This document shows positions 1 through 8,588 of a stretch of 64,000 nucleotides of DNA, one piece after another. The notes under the pieces are model-generated. The model saw only the letters and a program-made list of their open reading frames with translations, searched no databases and was not told where the DNA came from. A program made the position numbers and the translations under genes. Where the stretch lies: contig NZ_CP005192.1 in the NCBI RefSeq assembly GCF_001563285.1, positions 1 through 64,000 of the forward strand. Reading direction: 5' to 3'. The stretch comes from Sphingobium sp. MI1205. Its GTDB lineage: Bacteria > Pseudomonadota > Alphaproteobacteria > Sphingomonadales > Sphingomonadaceae. Numbering within the stretch: position 1 is the stretch's first letter; each line of letters opens with the position of its first letter.

Positions 1-783
1 ATGACCACTTCCATAGGCGCCGTGCTGCGTAGCACTGGCCTCGCCACGATCGACCGCGCCTTGCTTGCGCGTGCCGAAAAACCGCGCGTCAAAGTCTGGG
101 CCGGCAGCATAGCCGTAGGCCACGAGAAGCGGGCTAAGGCTTACACGCCGATCCGCAATGCGCGCCAGATGCGCGAGATGATTGAAGCTGCAAAGCTCTA
201 CGAGCGGCAGACACTCGCGCAGCGACGAACGACCACACCGCGCATTCGCAACGGCGCGATCGGACAGGCCGGCATCCAGATCATCGAGTTCCTGGCCCGC
301 GTCATCGACTATAGCACCGGCGCGTTGTTCCCCAGCCTTCACACCATCATGGATGGAACCGGCCTAAGCAAGAATTGCGTTGTTCAGGCGCTTTCGCGGC
401 TTAAAGACGCGCGCATTATTGACTGGTTCAGGCGCTACGAGCCGGTTCCCGACCACGAAGCGCAAGGGGCTGGCCCGCGCATCAAGCAGGCCACAAACGC
501 CTATCGCTTCCTCTTCCCTGCCTTCCTCTCGAAAATTTTCGCTGCTCGCCGCCGTCGCGGCATCGCGGCCGACCCAGCCCCCGCTTGCGAGCAGTATCGC
601 CAGATCGAGGCGGCGCGCGACATGGAGCGCATGAGGGATCAGCTGCCCCTATGGGAGCTTACCCGCGAAGAGCGGGACAAGCGCAAGCTGGCGAATATTC
701 TCGCCAGCTTGGGTGAAGCGATCGAGGCGAAAGAACGTGAGTCATCCGCGAGTGAAGATAACCGGCGGAGATATTTATATTGA
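1..783 (+). CDS. Helix-turn-helix plasmid protein, replication-initiator-like
   Basis: A 260-residue protein that begins with ATG at the first base of the window, so its true start could lie further upstream. Residues about 95-140 read as a winged helix-turn-helix (SLHTIMDGTGLSKNCVVQAL followed by a basic recognition stretch). The C-terminal third is highly charged and rich in Arg and Glu. Proteins of this look sit beside replication and partition genes on sphingomonad plasmids, and a primase-like gene follows. A role in plasmid replication or its control is therefore inferred from context, not from a catalytic motif. It could also be a plain transcriptional regulator. Confidence 0.55.
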   Translation: MTTSIGAVLRSTGLATIDRALLARAEKPRVKVWAGSIAVGHEKRAKAYTPIRNARQMREMIEAAKLYERQTLAQRRTTTPRIRNGAIGQAGIQIIEFLARVIDYSTGALFPSLHTIMDGTGLSKNCVVQALSRLKDARIIDWFRRYEPVPDHEAQGAGPRIKQATNAYRFLFPAFLSKIFAARRRRGIAADPAPACEQYRQIEAARDMERMRDQLPLWELTREERDKRKLANILASLGEAIEAKERESSASEDNRRRYLY

Positions 784-894
784 ATGGCCCTAGCCGGGCC
801 ATGCGCGATATTGGCATATATCCCGACCGTTTGCCCGCCTACGTGAAATGTGTATAAATCCCAATGTCGGGATACCGTTGACGGAAGAAGTTCG

Positions 895-1776
895 ATGCAA
901 ATGGACGTCGAAGCACGCGCACGTCAGATCGTAGCGGATATGGGCGGCCATTGGCGCGGCTCATATGGCATGGTTTGCTGCCCAGCCCACAACGACCGCA
1001 ATCCGTCGCTCCAAGTCACCCCCGGCAAGAAGGCCGTCCTGTTCAAATGTTGGGCCGGTTGCAGTCAAGAAGCCGTGTGGTCCGCGCTCAACAGTCGCAA
1101 AATCAATCGCCACACAAGCGGCGAAACGGTCGATCGCGCTCCCGAACCCTCGCGCCGGAAGCTCGCCCTGCAACTATGGGATTCCGCCGTGCCGATCGCA
1201 GGCACCGCGGCTGAACGCTATCTGCGTTTGCGCGCGATCGACCCGACCGGCCTTAAGGTCCGCTTCGCTCCGCGCTGCATTGTTGGTCCGCCTGACGCCC
1301 GCGAAGAGCATCCTGCCCTTCTCGTGCCGTTCGAGGCCGACGAAGGCATAATCGCCGTGCAGCGGATCTTGCTCGATCCAGCAACTGGCGAGAAACGCTA
1401 TCATGCGGCGCTCCGCGAGGCGAAATTGACGCTCGGCCTGGTCCGACACGCCGCCATGCGGATCGGCGGCCAGCCTACCAACGATGTTCTGCGCCTCGCG
1501 GAAGGCTTCGAGGAAGCCGTTTCCGTCACCCAGCTAAGCGCCGGGAAATTCAAGGTGTGGGGCGCGGGCGGCATTCGCCGCTATGGCCTGATCGCGATCC
1601 CCGAACGCATCCGAAAAATCGTGATCTACTCGCAGCACGGCCAGGAAGCCGCACAGGCCATAGAGGACGCGCGCGACCACCTCACTGCTAACGACCGCGA
1701 ACTGAAAATCATCCTCCCGCCAGCCCCGGCGCCGATGGACTGGAACGACATTCTTCAGGAGAGAGCCAGGTGCTAA
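895..1776 (+). CDS. CHC2 zinc-finger / Toprim primase-like protein
   Basis: The N-terminus has a CHC2-type zinc-binding pattern: CCPAHND near residue 25, then CWAGC near residue 50. This is how DnaG-type primases grip single-stranded DNA. The middle and C-terminal part is Toprim-like, with RLAEGFEEAVS as the conserved Glu motif. Plasmid primases of this type prime the transferred or replicating strand. I chose the ATG at 895 because a GGAAGAAG ribosome-binding site precedes it; the reading frame is open back to 850. The final bases overlap the next start, which suggests co-translation. The assignment to a primase is good; its exact substrate is not shown. Confidence 0.75.
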   Translation: MQMDVEARARQIVADMGGHWRGSYGMVCCPAHNDRNPSLQVTPGKKAVLFKCWAGCSQEAVWSALNSRKINRHTSGETVDRAPEPSRRKLALQLWDSAVPIAGTAAERYLRLRAIDPTGLKVRFAPRCIVGPPDAREEHPALLVPFEADEGIIAVQRILLDPATGEKRYHAALREAKLTLGLVRHAAMRIGGQPTNDVLRLAEGFEEAVSVTQLSAGKFKVWGAGGIRRYGLIAIPERIRKIVIYSQHGQEAAQAIEDARDHLTANDRELKIILPPAPAPMDWNDILQERARC

Positions 1777-2360
1777 TCCGAGGTTTCAAAAAGTGGCCGC
1801 GAAATCAGCAAATCGCGTTGCCAATTCTCTCTATCTTCGCGTTCGGGGCGCTGTTCAATCAGATGCAAGCAAGGAATGGCGAGCCTGTTTCGATCTACAT
1901 CGAGAACCCGCGCATTATCGACGGCGATACGCTCGAAACGCTCGATAAAAAGCGGGTGCGGTTGTCGGGTATTGATGCGCCGGATGATGATGGCAAGGGC
2001 AATGTGCCCAAGATCGCAGCGGGCCTCTATCTGGAAGAACTGGTGAAGCAAAATGGCGGCATGGATTGCACGAGCGATTTTCAGGACGAAAAGCTGACGA
2101 TTGAGCCGATATGCAACACGCGGCGAACGAGCTGGGGCCGGTCTAACATGTCGTGCCGGTTTCGGTCGAATGGGGCATCTGTTTCGGCAACGATGGTGCG
2201 TCATGGATATGCCGTTGATTACAGGCAACATTCAGGGCTGGCTTATGCCCGTTTCATGAAAGACGCAGCCAATGAGCGACGGGGCCTTTGGGGTGTCGAT
2301 TATGAGGCGATGAGGAATCTGGCGATCGAGAGGGGCCAGCTGCCGAACAAGTGCAAATGA
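1770..2360 (+). CDS. Membrane-anchored thermonuclease-like (SNase) protein
   Basis: A 196-residue protein of the staphylococcal nuclease fold. The motif IDGDTLE near residue 50, RVRLSGIDAPD near 65, and a C-terminal ANERRGLWG match the core and the last conserved helix of the family. Residues about 14-32 are hydrophobic, so it is probably tethered to or exported across the inner membrane. It starts with GTG, overlaps the primase-like gene by 7 bases, and has AGGAGAG just upstream. Such nucleases are common plasmid passengers in sphingomonads. The family normally needs Ca2+, two Arg and one Glu; I did not verify every catalytic residue. Confidence 0.75.
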   Translation: MLIRGFKKWPRNQQIALPILSIFAFGALFNQMQARNGEPVSIYIENPRIIDGDTLETLDKKRVRLSGIDAPDDDGKGNVPKIAAGLYLEELVKQNGGMDCTSDFQDEKLTIEPICNTRRTSWGRSNMSCRFRSNGASVSATMVRHGYAVDYRQHSGLAYARFMKDAANERRGLWGVDYEAMRNLAIERGQLPNKCK

Positions 2361-2476
2361 CCGGAGCCGGGAACCTGCCCTACTCCACCACACGGCTGCG
2401 CCGCGCGGTTCCACGGAGCCAGCAAAGCAGTCTCCGCCCATTCGGGTGACGGTCAGGGCTAAAAGGGAAGTTCAGC

Positions 2477-2797
2477 ATGAATGATGCGACGCGAACGACA
2501 ACGCAGGCCGTGCCCAGGCACAGCGTATCGCCGCGCGCCGAGGCAATCGCCGCATGGCTGATCGCCGCGCTCATTCTCGCAGGCGGCGGAATCGTCGCAC
2601 GCCTGATCCTCGATTATCCGCAGTTCCTGCCGAACAGCTATATCGGCTTCCTGATCTACCGCGCTGGCCCCACAATTGCCCTGCTATGGGCTTGTGCCGG
2701 CGCTGCGATCACGATCAATGCCACAACGATGCGCCTGATGCTCTTGTCCGCCTTGTGCGGCTCTATCGTTGCGGTTCTCGCGCTCGCCATTCTCTAG
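2477..2797 (+). CDS. Small three-helix membrane protein, unknown function
   Basis: A 106-residue protein. Three hydrophobic stretches at about residues 24-45, 55-80 and 85-106 indicate three transmembrane helices; the N-terminus is polar. An AAGGGAAG ribosome-binding site lies just before the ATG. I do not recognise a family. It lies directly before the first copy of the repeated leader and may be the last gene of the upstream unit. Confidence 0.5.
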   Translation: MNDATRTTTQAVPRHSVSPRAEAIAAWLIAALILAGGGIVARLILDYPQFLPNSYIGFLIYRAGPTIALLWACAGAAITINATTMRLMLLSALCGSIVAVLALAIL

Positions 2798-2806
2798 CCG
2801 CTAGAT

Positions 2807-3074
2807 GAGCGGCCCAGGGCCGCGCCCCGTCAATGGTGGCAGCTGCCACCGGGGGGAACACCAAGGGCACCCGCCCTTTCGTTCCCGAAGCATAATCGAC
2901 AGGACCGGGTTGCACGCCAAGTTCGGCCAGTTCCGGCGCGCTCGCGCGCGCCGGGGCCTCCCTAACCGTGCCGCCCGCACCACTCCCATCGATTTTGCTT
3001 CCCCCTCCCCATCCCGCGCTTCGCCAGCGGGTCAGAGCCGCAGGCCGCAGGCAGCGGCTTCGCCTAAAGGAGTG
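2807..3074 (+). repeat. Repeated leader, copy 1 (before parB-like gene)
   Basis: About 268 bp that recurs almost unchanged at 5019-5286 and 7912-8179, each time ending in the ribosome-binding site AAAGGAG a few bases before a start codon. It contains a perfect palindrome (2835-2850), a GC-rich hairpin (CCGGCGCG ... CGCGCCGG, 2933-2954) and a third stem near its 3' end (AGCCGC ... GCGGCT). Any ORFs drawn through it are translations of the same non-coding repeat. It is a shared 5' regulatory region. Confidence 0.9.
2835..2850. promoter_or_regulatory. Perfect palindrome in leader copy 1
   Basis: GGTGGCAGCTGCCACC is a 16-base perfect inverted repeat. It occurs again at 5047-5062 and 7940-7955 in the other leader copies, and inside a longer palindrome at 4898-4925. 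It could be an operator, a ParB-type binding site, or the stem of a single-strand hairpin. Function is inferred. Confidence 0.6.
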
Positions 3075-3078
3075 AAAA

Positions 3079-4854
3079 ATGACCATCCAGACCATCCAAC
3101 TGAACAAGCTGGCGCTTTCCGACCTCAATGTGCGGAAGGTGAAGCCCAAGGAAATCGAAGCCCTCGCAGCTGACATTCAGGCGCGGGGCGTGCTGCAAAA
3201 CCTGATCGGCTATGACGAAGACGGCAAGATCAGGATTTGCGCAGGAGGGCGGCGCTACCGGGCCTTGAAGCTGTTGCAGAAGGCAAAGGCGATCCCCGGC
3301 ACTTTCGAGGTTCCTGTTGAAATTCGCAGCAAGGACGAGGCCTTGGAAATCTCGCTTGCCGAGAACGCACAGCGCGAGGACATGCACCCCGCCGATGCCA
3401 TCGCAGCCTATCGGGCGATCATCGACAGCGGCAAGGACGTTGACGATGTTGCAGCCTCGTTCGGCGTCTCCCCCGCCTATGTCCGCCGCGTGTTGAAGCT
3501 GGCGGCGCTACACCCGACCATTCTCAAAGCCTTCCAGAAGGACGAAATCGGCATGGGCGCGGCGCAGGCTTTCGCGCTCACCGACGATCAGGACCGCCAG
3601 CTTGAGGTTTTCAAGCGCACCGGCGACAACGCCCACCAAATCCGCGCCATGCTCACCCAGGAGAAGGTTGCCGACACCGACAAGCATTTCCGCATTGTGG
3701 GCGAGGAAGCCTATTGCGCCGCAGGCGGCACCTTCACCACCGATCTTTTCGGAGAACGTCGCTATTGCGATGATGCGGGCCTTGTCATGGACCTTGTGCA
3801 AGATCGGCTTGACGCCATCGCCAAGGCGGCGCGCGAAGATGGCTGGCGCGATGCAGAAGGGCAGCTCTACCGGCCTGATTCCTACTGGATGCGCGGCCAT
3901 CTGGAACCCGCAGGCGAGCGCGATCCGACCGAGGAAGAAACCGCGCTGCTGGTCGAGATCGAGGCGGCAATCGCCAAGCGGGAAAGCGAGGTGGACGAGG
4001 ACGAACACGACTATGACGACGAGTTGCGCGCCCTGACCCGCAAGCAGGACGCTATCGTATCGGCTTGCCGCGTTTTCACTGCCGAGCAGAAGGCCGAGCA
4101 CTCCCTTATCGTGTTTATCGGCCATGACGGTATCGAGCAGGTCGCGTTCACCCGCAGCGCCAAGGGCACCGCCGCCGATGGCCCCAAGCCTCCCAGGCCC
4201 GACTACTCGCAGAAAGTCATGGATCAGCTGGGCGGCATCCGCACGATGGCGGTTCGAGAAGCCCTTGCCAGCGACCCGGAACTGGCGCTGGACGTGCTCT
4301 TGACGGGCCTCTTGGGACAGGTTCGCGGCAATGCCTATTCGTGGCAACAAGCCGCCGAAATCACCGCCGAGAAGAACCGCTTCCATGTTGACGATGCGGT
4401 CATGGGCCATTCCACGATTGCCGACATTGACGAGATCGCGAGGGCCGATCTTGACCGCTTGGCGGAAACACCCACGCTGGACGACATGCGCCAGATGGAC
4501 AGCGAAGCGAAATTGCGGCTGCTGGCCTACTGCGTGGCCTCGCAGATCACGAGCCTCTCGTTCCACAGCGACCGCGACCGCCAGCTGGCGCAGATCGTCG
4601 GGGCCGCGCAGATCGACATGGCCGACAAGTGGGAACCTAATCAGGTATTCTATGACCAGCTTAGCAAGGCCACGCTCTTGAAGCTGCTGGCCGAAAGTTG
4701 CGGCAACGACGCTGTAGAGAATTGCCAGACCATGAAGCGCTCTGACCTTGCCGTGACGGTCAACGAGCGCCTTTCGGGGCGGCGCATCCTACCCCCCGCC
4801 CTTAGACCCTCTGCCTTGCCCGATGCCGCCGATAGCGAAAGCCAAGCGGCATGA
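3079..4854 (+). CDS. ParB/Spo0J-like DNA-binding protein
   Basis: 591 residues. Residues 5-105 form a ParB N-terminal (ParB/sulfiredoxin-like) domain with GGRRYRA (the nucleotide-binding box) and ENAQREDMHPAD. A helix-turn-helix follows (DVAASFGVSPAYVRRVLKL, about 125-145). Canonical ParB is near 300 residues; here a 350-residue tail of unknown fold follows. No parA lies beside it, which argues against simple partition. Long orphan ParB-like proteins are typical of conjugative-plasmid leading regions. It is expressed from the repeated leader and followed by a stem-loop terminator. Confidence 0.8.
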   Translation: MTIQTIQLNKLALSDLNVRKVKPKEIEALAADIQARGVLQNLIGYDEDGKIRICAGGRRYRALKLLQKAKAIPGTFEVPVEIRSKDEALEISLAENAQREDMHPADAIAAYRAIIDSGKDVDDVAASFGVSPAYVRRVLKLAALHPTILKAFQKDEIGMGAAQAFALTDDQDRQLEVFKRTGDNAHQIRAMLTQEKVADTDKHFRIVGEEAYCAAGGTFTTDLFGERRYCDDAGLVMDLVQDRLDAIAKAAREDGWRDAEGQLYRPDSYWMRGHLEPAGERDPTEEETALLVEIEAAIAKRESEVDEDEHDYDDELRALTRKQDAIVSACRVFTAEQKAEHSLIVFIGHDGIEQVAFTRSAKGTAADGPKPPRPDYSQKVMDQLGGIRTMAVREALASDPELALDVLLTGLLGQVRGNAYSWQQAAEITAEKNRFHVDDAVMGHSTIADIDEIARADLDRLAETPTLDDMRQMDSEAKLRLLAYCVASQITSLSFHSDRDRQLAQIVGAAQIDMADKWEPNQVFYDQLSKATLLKLLAESCGNDAVENCQTMKRSDLAVTVNERLSGRRILPPALRPSALPDAADSESQAA

Positions 4855-4860
4855 CGGCAC

Positions 4861-4889
4861 GGGGAGCGCGCTTCACTCCCGCGCTCCCC
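4861..4889 (+). terminator. Stem-loop after parB-like gene
   Basis: GGGGAGCGCG and CGCGCTCCCC form a 10-bp stem with a 9-base loop, starting six bases after the stop codon. There is no T-tract, so termination may be weak or protein-assisted. Confidence 0.6.
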
Positions 4890-4897
4890 GCAAACGT

Positions 4898-4925
4898 GGA
4901 GGCGGTGGCAGCTGCCACCGCCTCC
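4898..4925. promoter_or_regulatory. 28-bp perfect palindrome
   Basis: An extended version of the leader palindrome: the 16-base core GGTGGCAGCTGCCACC is flanked by GGAGGC and GCCTCC, giving 28 bases of perfect symmetry. It lies between the terminator of the parB-like gene and leader copy 2. It may be an additional operator or a hairpin. Confidence 0.6.
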
Positions 4926-4962
4926 CCTTTGTTACACGACGTAGGCTGTAAAAATCGCTCGC

Positions 4963-5292
4963 GATAATGAGCGGCCAGGGCCGCGCGCTTAATAGTCTGT
5001 CAGCTGCCACATAGGATCGAGCGGCCCAGGGCCGCGCCCCGTCAATGGTGGCAGCTGCCACCGGGGGGAACACCAAGGGCACCCGCCCTTTCGTTCCCGA
5101 AGCATAATCGACAGGACCGGGTTGCACGCCAAGTTCGGCCAGTTCCGGCGCGCTCGCGCGCGCCGGGGCCTCCCTAACCGTGCCGCCCGCACCACTCCCA
5201 TCGATTTTGCTTCCCCCTCCCCATCCCGCGCTTCGCCAGCGGGTCAGAGCCGCAGGCCGCAGGCAGCGGCTTCGCCTAAAGGAGTGAGGAAA
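4963..5292 (+). repeat. Repeated leader, copy 2 (before ardC)
   Basis: A 330-bp unit, matched over its whole length by 7856-8185. Its last 268 bp equal copy 1. The extra 5' part begins GATAATGAGCGG and carries a half-palindrome (CAGCTGCCAC). Core palindrome at 5047-5062. It ends with AAAGGAGTGAGGAAA in front of the ardC start. Confidence 0.9.
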
Positions 5293-6165
5293 ATGGCTAA
5301 GGAAACGAACCGGATCGACATTTATCAGGCCGTCACCGACGACATTCTTGCGATGCTGGAAGCGGGGACAAAGCCTTGGGTGAAGCCGTGGAGCGGTGGG
5401 CCGACCATTCCGCTCCGGCACAATGGGGTTGCCTATCGTGGAATCAATGTCCTCAGCCTTTGGGCCAGCGCCATGCGTCAGGGCTTCGCCTCGCCCTATT
5501 GGCTGACCTTCAAACAGGCATTGGAGCTTGGCGGTAATGTCAGGAAGGGCAGCAAGGGGACCACCGTTGTCTATGCCAACAAGCTTGTCGTGAAGGACTC
5601 CGAGACGGACGACGAACGCGCCATTCCGTTCCTGAAACGATACACGGTTTTCAATGCCGATCAGGTCGAGGGATTGGACGGCAAATATCCCGCGCCCGCC
5701 CCGATCATCACCAATTCCGAAACCCGCGACGTTGAGCTTGAACTGATGTTCTCTCGCATTGACGCAACCGTTCGCATTGGCGGATCGCAAGCCTATTACC
5801 ACACCCGCGACGATTATATCCAAATGCCCGCTTTTGAAGCGTTTCATTCCGCCGACGACTACTATGCCACGCTTGCGCACGAAGCCGTGCATCATGCAGG
5901 GCATGAAAGCCGCCTCAACCGGAAAACCCTGATTTCAACGAGCCGCGCCGACTACGCGAGGGACGAACTCGTGGCCGAGCTGGGCGCATCCTTCATCGGT
6001 GCGATTGTTGGTTTCAAGGTCGAGGAACGCGAAGATCATGCCGCGTATATCGAGCACTGGTTGACCGCGCTCCGCAATGACAAGCGCGCGATCTTCGAGG
6101 CCGCCCGCGAGGCACAAAACGCCGCCGACTACCTGTTGGCGATGATGACCGACCAAGCGGACTGA
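5293..6165 (+). CDS. ardC: ArdC-family antirestriction protein
   Basis: 290 residues. The N-terminal half is the ssDNA-binding ArdC domain (KPWVKPW near 28, FKQALELGGNVRKGSKGT near 73-90). The C-terminal half is a zinc metallopeptidase domain with H196-E197-x-x-H200 and a downstream Glu in DELVAELGASF. ArdC proteins protect incoming plasmid DNA from host restriction on entry. The ATG at 5293 follows AAAGGAGTGAG. It is a single-gene unit with its own repeated leader and a strong stem-loop behind it, consistent with independent early expression. Confidence 0.9.
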   Translation: MAKETNRIDIYQAVTDDILAMLEAGTKPWVKPWSGGPTIPLRHNGVAYRGINVLSLWASAMRQGFASPYWLTFKQALELGGNVRKGSKGTTVVYANKLVVKDSETDDERAIPFLKRYTVFNADQVEGLDGKYPAPAPIITNSETRDVELELMFSRIDATVRIGGSQAYYHTRDDYIQMPAFEAFHSADDYYATLAHEAVHHAGHESRLNRKTLISTSRADYARDELVAELGASFIGAIVGFKVEEREDHAAYIEHWLTALRNDKRAIFEAAREAQNAADYLLAMMTDQAD

Positions 6166-6187
6166 ATGCCCCGGCCTGCAAAATGCA

Positions 6188-6215
6188 CGAGACGCCGCGC
6201 AAGCGCGGCGTCTCG
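6188..6215 (+). terminator. Terminator after ardC
   Basis: A 13-bp inverted repeat, CGAGACGCCGCGC / GCGCGGCGTCTCG, separated by AA, 22 bases after the ardC stop and followed by ATTTGGG. It is a strong hairpin with only a short T-run. Confidence 0.7.
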
Positions 6216-6312
6216 ATTTGGGAAGGTGAAATTCGGGGGCTACTCAATGTGGTTTATATACAAATCCCGACATGTTAACTATAGGCGGGAGCAGGTCGTT
6301 TTTAGGTGCAAA

Positions 6313-6573
6313 ATGGAAAATATCATCGACACCTACAGGAATCGCATCAAGGCGATGGGGTATGAGCCTCGTCGGCAGGAAGACATTCCTGCCGTGACGG
6401 CAGCTTATTGCGAGGCAATCGCAAATTGCAAGATTGAAGGACTTGAGTTGGTTTCGGATGACCACTCTTTTTGTTTGCTGTTGGTCGAAACCCAAATTCC
6501 CGTCGATGTGGCGATTGGTCTGGCGCAGGACTACAACCGTGATGTTCTGTCCCGCCAGAAACTCGCTGCATGA
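6313..6573 (+). CDS. VbhA-like antitoxin of a Fic toxin
   Basis: 86 residues from the ATG at 6313; the frame is open upstream but the family-like region begins here. VbhA antitoxins insert a helix carrying (S/T)xxxE(G/N) into the Fic active site, so that its Glu blocks ATP. The matching place here is N38-C-K-I-E42-G43: the Glu-Gly is kept, the Ser/Thr is Asn. The Fic gene follows after three bases, so the pair is co-translated, antitoxin first. Assignment rests on the motif plus the neighbour. Confidence 0.7.
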   Translation: MENIIDTYRNRIKAMGYEPRRQEDIPAVTAAYCEAIANCKIEGLELVSDDHSFCLLLVETQIPVDVAIGLAQDYNRDVLSRQKLAA

Positions 6574-6576
6574 CAG

Positions 6577-7857
6577 GTGAGCGACCCTTACACCTGGCGT
6601 AACAGCGACGTTCTTCGGAACAAGCTGGGAATCCGCGACGATAATATCCTCAAGGAGCGAGAAGCTTTCTTCTCGGTTGTCCGACATGGCGAGCTGGTCG
6701 TGCAGCGCGCCGCGCCGGCGACGAACGCGCGCGAGTATCGCGAACTGCACGATCATCTGTTTCAGGACGTATATGATTGGGCGGGGCGCTTTCGGACTGT
6801 GGACATAAGCAAACCGGGCAGCACTTTTGCCCGAGCGCATTTCATTGCCCGCAGCATGGAGCACGAATTTAAGCAGCTGCCCGACCTCCAAACCCTCAAG
6901 TCGATGGATCGTGATCGCTTTTCCGATACCATGGGGCGGCATATTTCCGAATTAAATGCCCTTCATCCGTTCCGTGAGGGCAATGGCCGCACCATGCGCC
7001 TGCACTTGCAGCTACATTCCCTTGCGGCCGAAAAATTCGTCTCGATCCAGGCAATGGGGCCGAAGGACTGGATGGAGGCGAGCCGCGACAGCTTCCACAC
7101 CGGAAATCACGCCTCCCTCGCCAAAGTCATCCGTGATGCCATGCCGCTCGAACAGAACCGCGTCGAGCCAGCGCGTGGGCCAGCGGGCATCGCGTTTCCG
7201 CCCTCGATGGAATCTCTCATGCCAGCTGGCGAACGGCGCGCTATGAGCATTGAGCAAGCCAAAGATCAGATCAGCCGTTACTTACCTACTGCACAAACCG
7301 TCGCGTCGCGGCAGTATGAGCAGCTTAACCGGATCGCGGAAACGTCCGCTGACATGCGCCAGCTGGCCGCGCGTTCAGCGCAGGAGCTTGCCTTTTTCCG
7401 CGACCCCAAAGGGCCGATGCATCACCTTCAGCTGATTGAACAGCGCCGCTATCATCAGATTGAGGTCAATTGGTCCGAGGGCATGGACCCGCTGCAAAGA
7501 GTCCGCGCCATCAGCGCGGGCGCCGCAGATTTCCTTTCGAAAATGAGCGACCGCGACATTCAGGCCGCCGATCGCGCGCTACGTCTGCAAGTCATGCCCC
7601 CCGGCGTCAGTCAGGTTGATCTACGCCTTGCTGCGCAATTCGAGAAAAACTCGCCTGAGCAGAACCGGGCCGATGCCAGGTTCGCGCAATTCCAGCTCGC
7701 CATTGATAAGCGTCTCGCCGCCGCTACCGAGCGCGGCGCATCGAAGGAACAGCTGGCACAGATCGTCGAAAGCGCAAAGGCCCATGTCGCCACGACATTG
7801 CGCGAAGGCAAATTACCGACGCAGGCAGCCGAGAAAGCAAAGGACCGCGAGCGCTGA
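6577..7857 (+). CDS. Fic-domain AMP-transferase toxin (VbhT-like)
   Basis: 426 residues with a GTG start. The Fic core spans about residues 50-170 and has the complete catalytic motif H130-PFREGNGRTMR, so it should transfer AMP from ATP to a protein Ser/Thr/Tyr, classically a topoisomerase subunit. There is no inhibitory helix of its own; this fits control by the upstream VbhA-like protein. The C-terminal 220 residues are helical, charged and unassigned. In VbhT this position holds a BID secretion signal, but I cannot confirm one here. It is likely a plasmid addiction or interbacterial toxin. Confidence 0.85.
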   Translation: MSDPYTWRNSDVLRNKLGIRDDNILKEREAFFSVVRHGELVVQRAAPATNAREYRELHDHLFQDVYDWAGRFRTVDISKPGSTFARAHFIARSMEHEFKQLPDLQTLKSMDRDRFSDTMGRHISELNALHPFREGNGRTMRLHLQLHSLAAEKFVSIQAMGPKDWMEASRDSFHTGNHASLAKVIRDAMPLEQNRVEPARGPAGIAFPPSMESLMPAGERRAMSIEQAKDQISRYLPTAQTVASRQYEQLNRIAETSADMRQLAARSAQELAFFRDPKGPMHHLQLIEQRRYHQIEVNWSEGMDPLQRVRAISAGAADFLSKMSDRDIQAADRALRLQVMPPGVSQVDLRLAAQFEKNSPEQNRADARFAQFQLAIDKRLAAATERGASKEQLAQIVESAKAHVATTLREGKLPTQAAEKAKDRER

Positions 7858-8185
7858 TAATGAGCGGCCAGGGCCGCGCACTTAATAGTCTGTCAGCTGC
7901 CACATAGGATCGAGCGGCCCAGGGCCGCGCCCCGTCAATGGTGGCAGCTGCCACCGGGGGGAACACCAAGGGCACCCGCCCTTTCGTTCCCGAAGCATAA
8001 TCGACAGGACCGGGTTGCACGCCAAGTTCGGCCAGTTCCGGCGCGCTCGCGCGCGCCGGGGCCTCCCTAACCGTGCCGCCCGCACCACTCCCATCGATTT
8101 TGCTTCCCCCTCCCCATCCCGCGCTTCGCCAGCGGGTCAGAGCCGCAGGCCGCAGGCAGCGGCTTCGCCTAAAGGAGTGAGGAAA
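7856..8185 (+). repeat. Repeated leader, copy 3 (before DUF3768 gene)
   Basis: A 330-bp copy matching 4963-5292 with very few changes, such as A for G in GGCCGCGCACTT. Palindrome at 7940-7955. It begins at the stop codon of the fic gene and ends with AAAGGAGTGAGGAAA directly before the next start codon. Confidence 0.9.
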
Positions 8186-8575
8186 ATGGAAGCGACGACT
8201 GACCAGATCGCCACCATTGCGGCGCTGAACGACATTGCGCGGCGAACGATGGGCGTGACTTGTCGCACCGTGATTACGCAAGGCATCGCGGCGCTGGACG
8301 AGAATACGCAGAGCGACATTCTCAAGATGATCGAAGGCTTTGAGGATTTCACGCCCGACAACGACCCGCACGGCGAGCATGACGCCGGTTTCCTTTATCG
8401 CGATGTGATCGGCCAATGGCATACCCGCTGGACCGACGACAGCACGCGCCCTGCCCTCTCGGTCATGTGGAAGTTCGACTATTACGACCGCGATCTTGAA
8501 TTTGGCAGCGCCGAACCGTGGAATCCCGATGCCACGACCCGCGTGCTCACCATTCTCCTGACCAGCGAATATTGA
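8186..8575 (+). CDS. DUF3768 domain protein
   Basis: 129 residues. The pattern IAALNDIARR at the N-terminus, then FEDFTPDNDPHGEHDAGFL, a MWKFDYYD stretch and a terminal TRVLTILLTSEY are the conserved landmarks I recall for DUF3768, a small family found almost only on alphaproteobacterial plasmids and mobile islands. No biochemical function is known to me. It is placed immediately behind leader copy 3, so it is probably co-regulated with the parB-like gene and ardC. Confidence 0.8.
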   Translation: MEATTDQIATIAALNDIARRTMGVTCRTVITQGIAALDENTQSDILKMIEGFEDFTPDNDPHGEHDAGFLYRDVIGQWHTRWTDDSTRPALSVMWKFDYYDRDLEFGSAEPWNPDATTRVLTILLTSEY

Positions 8576-8588
8576 GGAAGGATCGACC

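Noticed and set aside
3508..4566. 352-codon frame antisense to the parB-like gene
   Set aside because: Typical high-GC antisense shadow; the sense frame has domains.
4873..5904. Minus-strand frames running through the repeated leaders (also 2763-3176 and 7724-8737)
   Set aside because: The repeated peptide in these frames is only the translation of the leader repeat, and the frames end inside antisense regions of unrelated genes.
2807..8185. Leader repeats as a CRISPR array or transposon
   Set aside because: Three copies only, 2-3 kb apart, with genes between; no spacer pattern, no inverted ends or target duplications.
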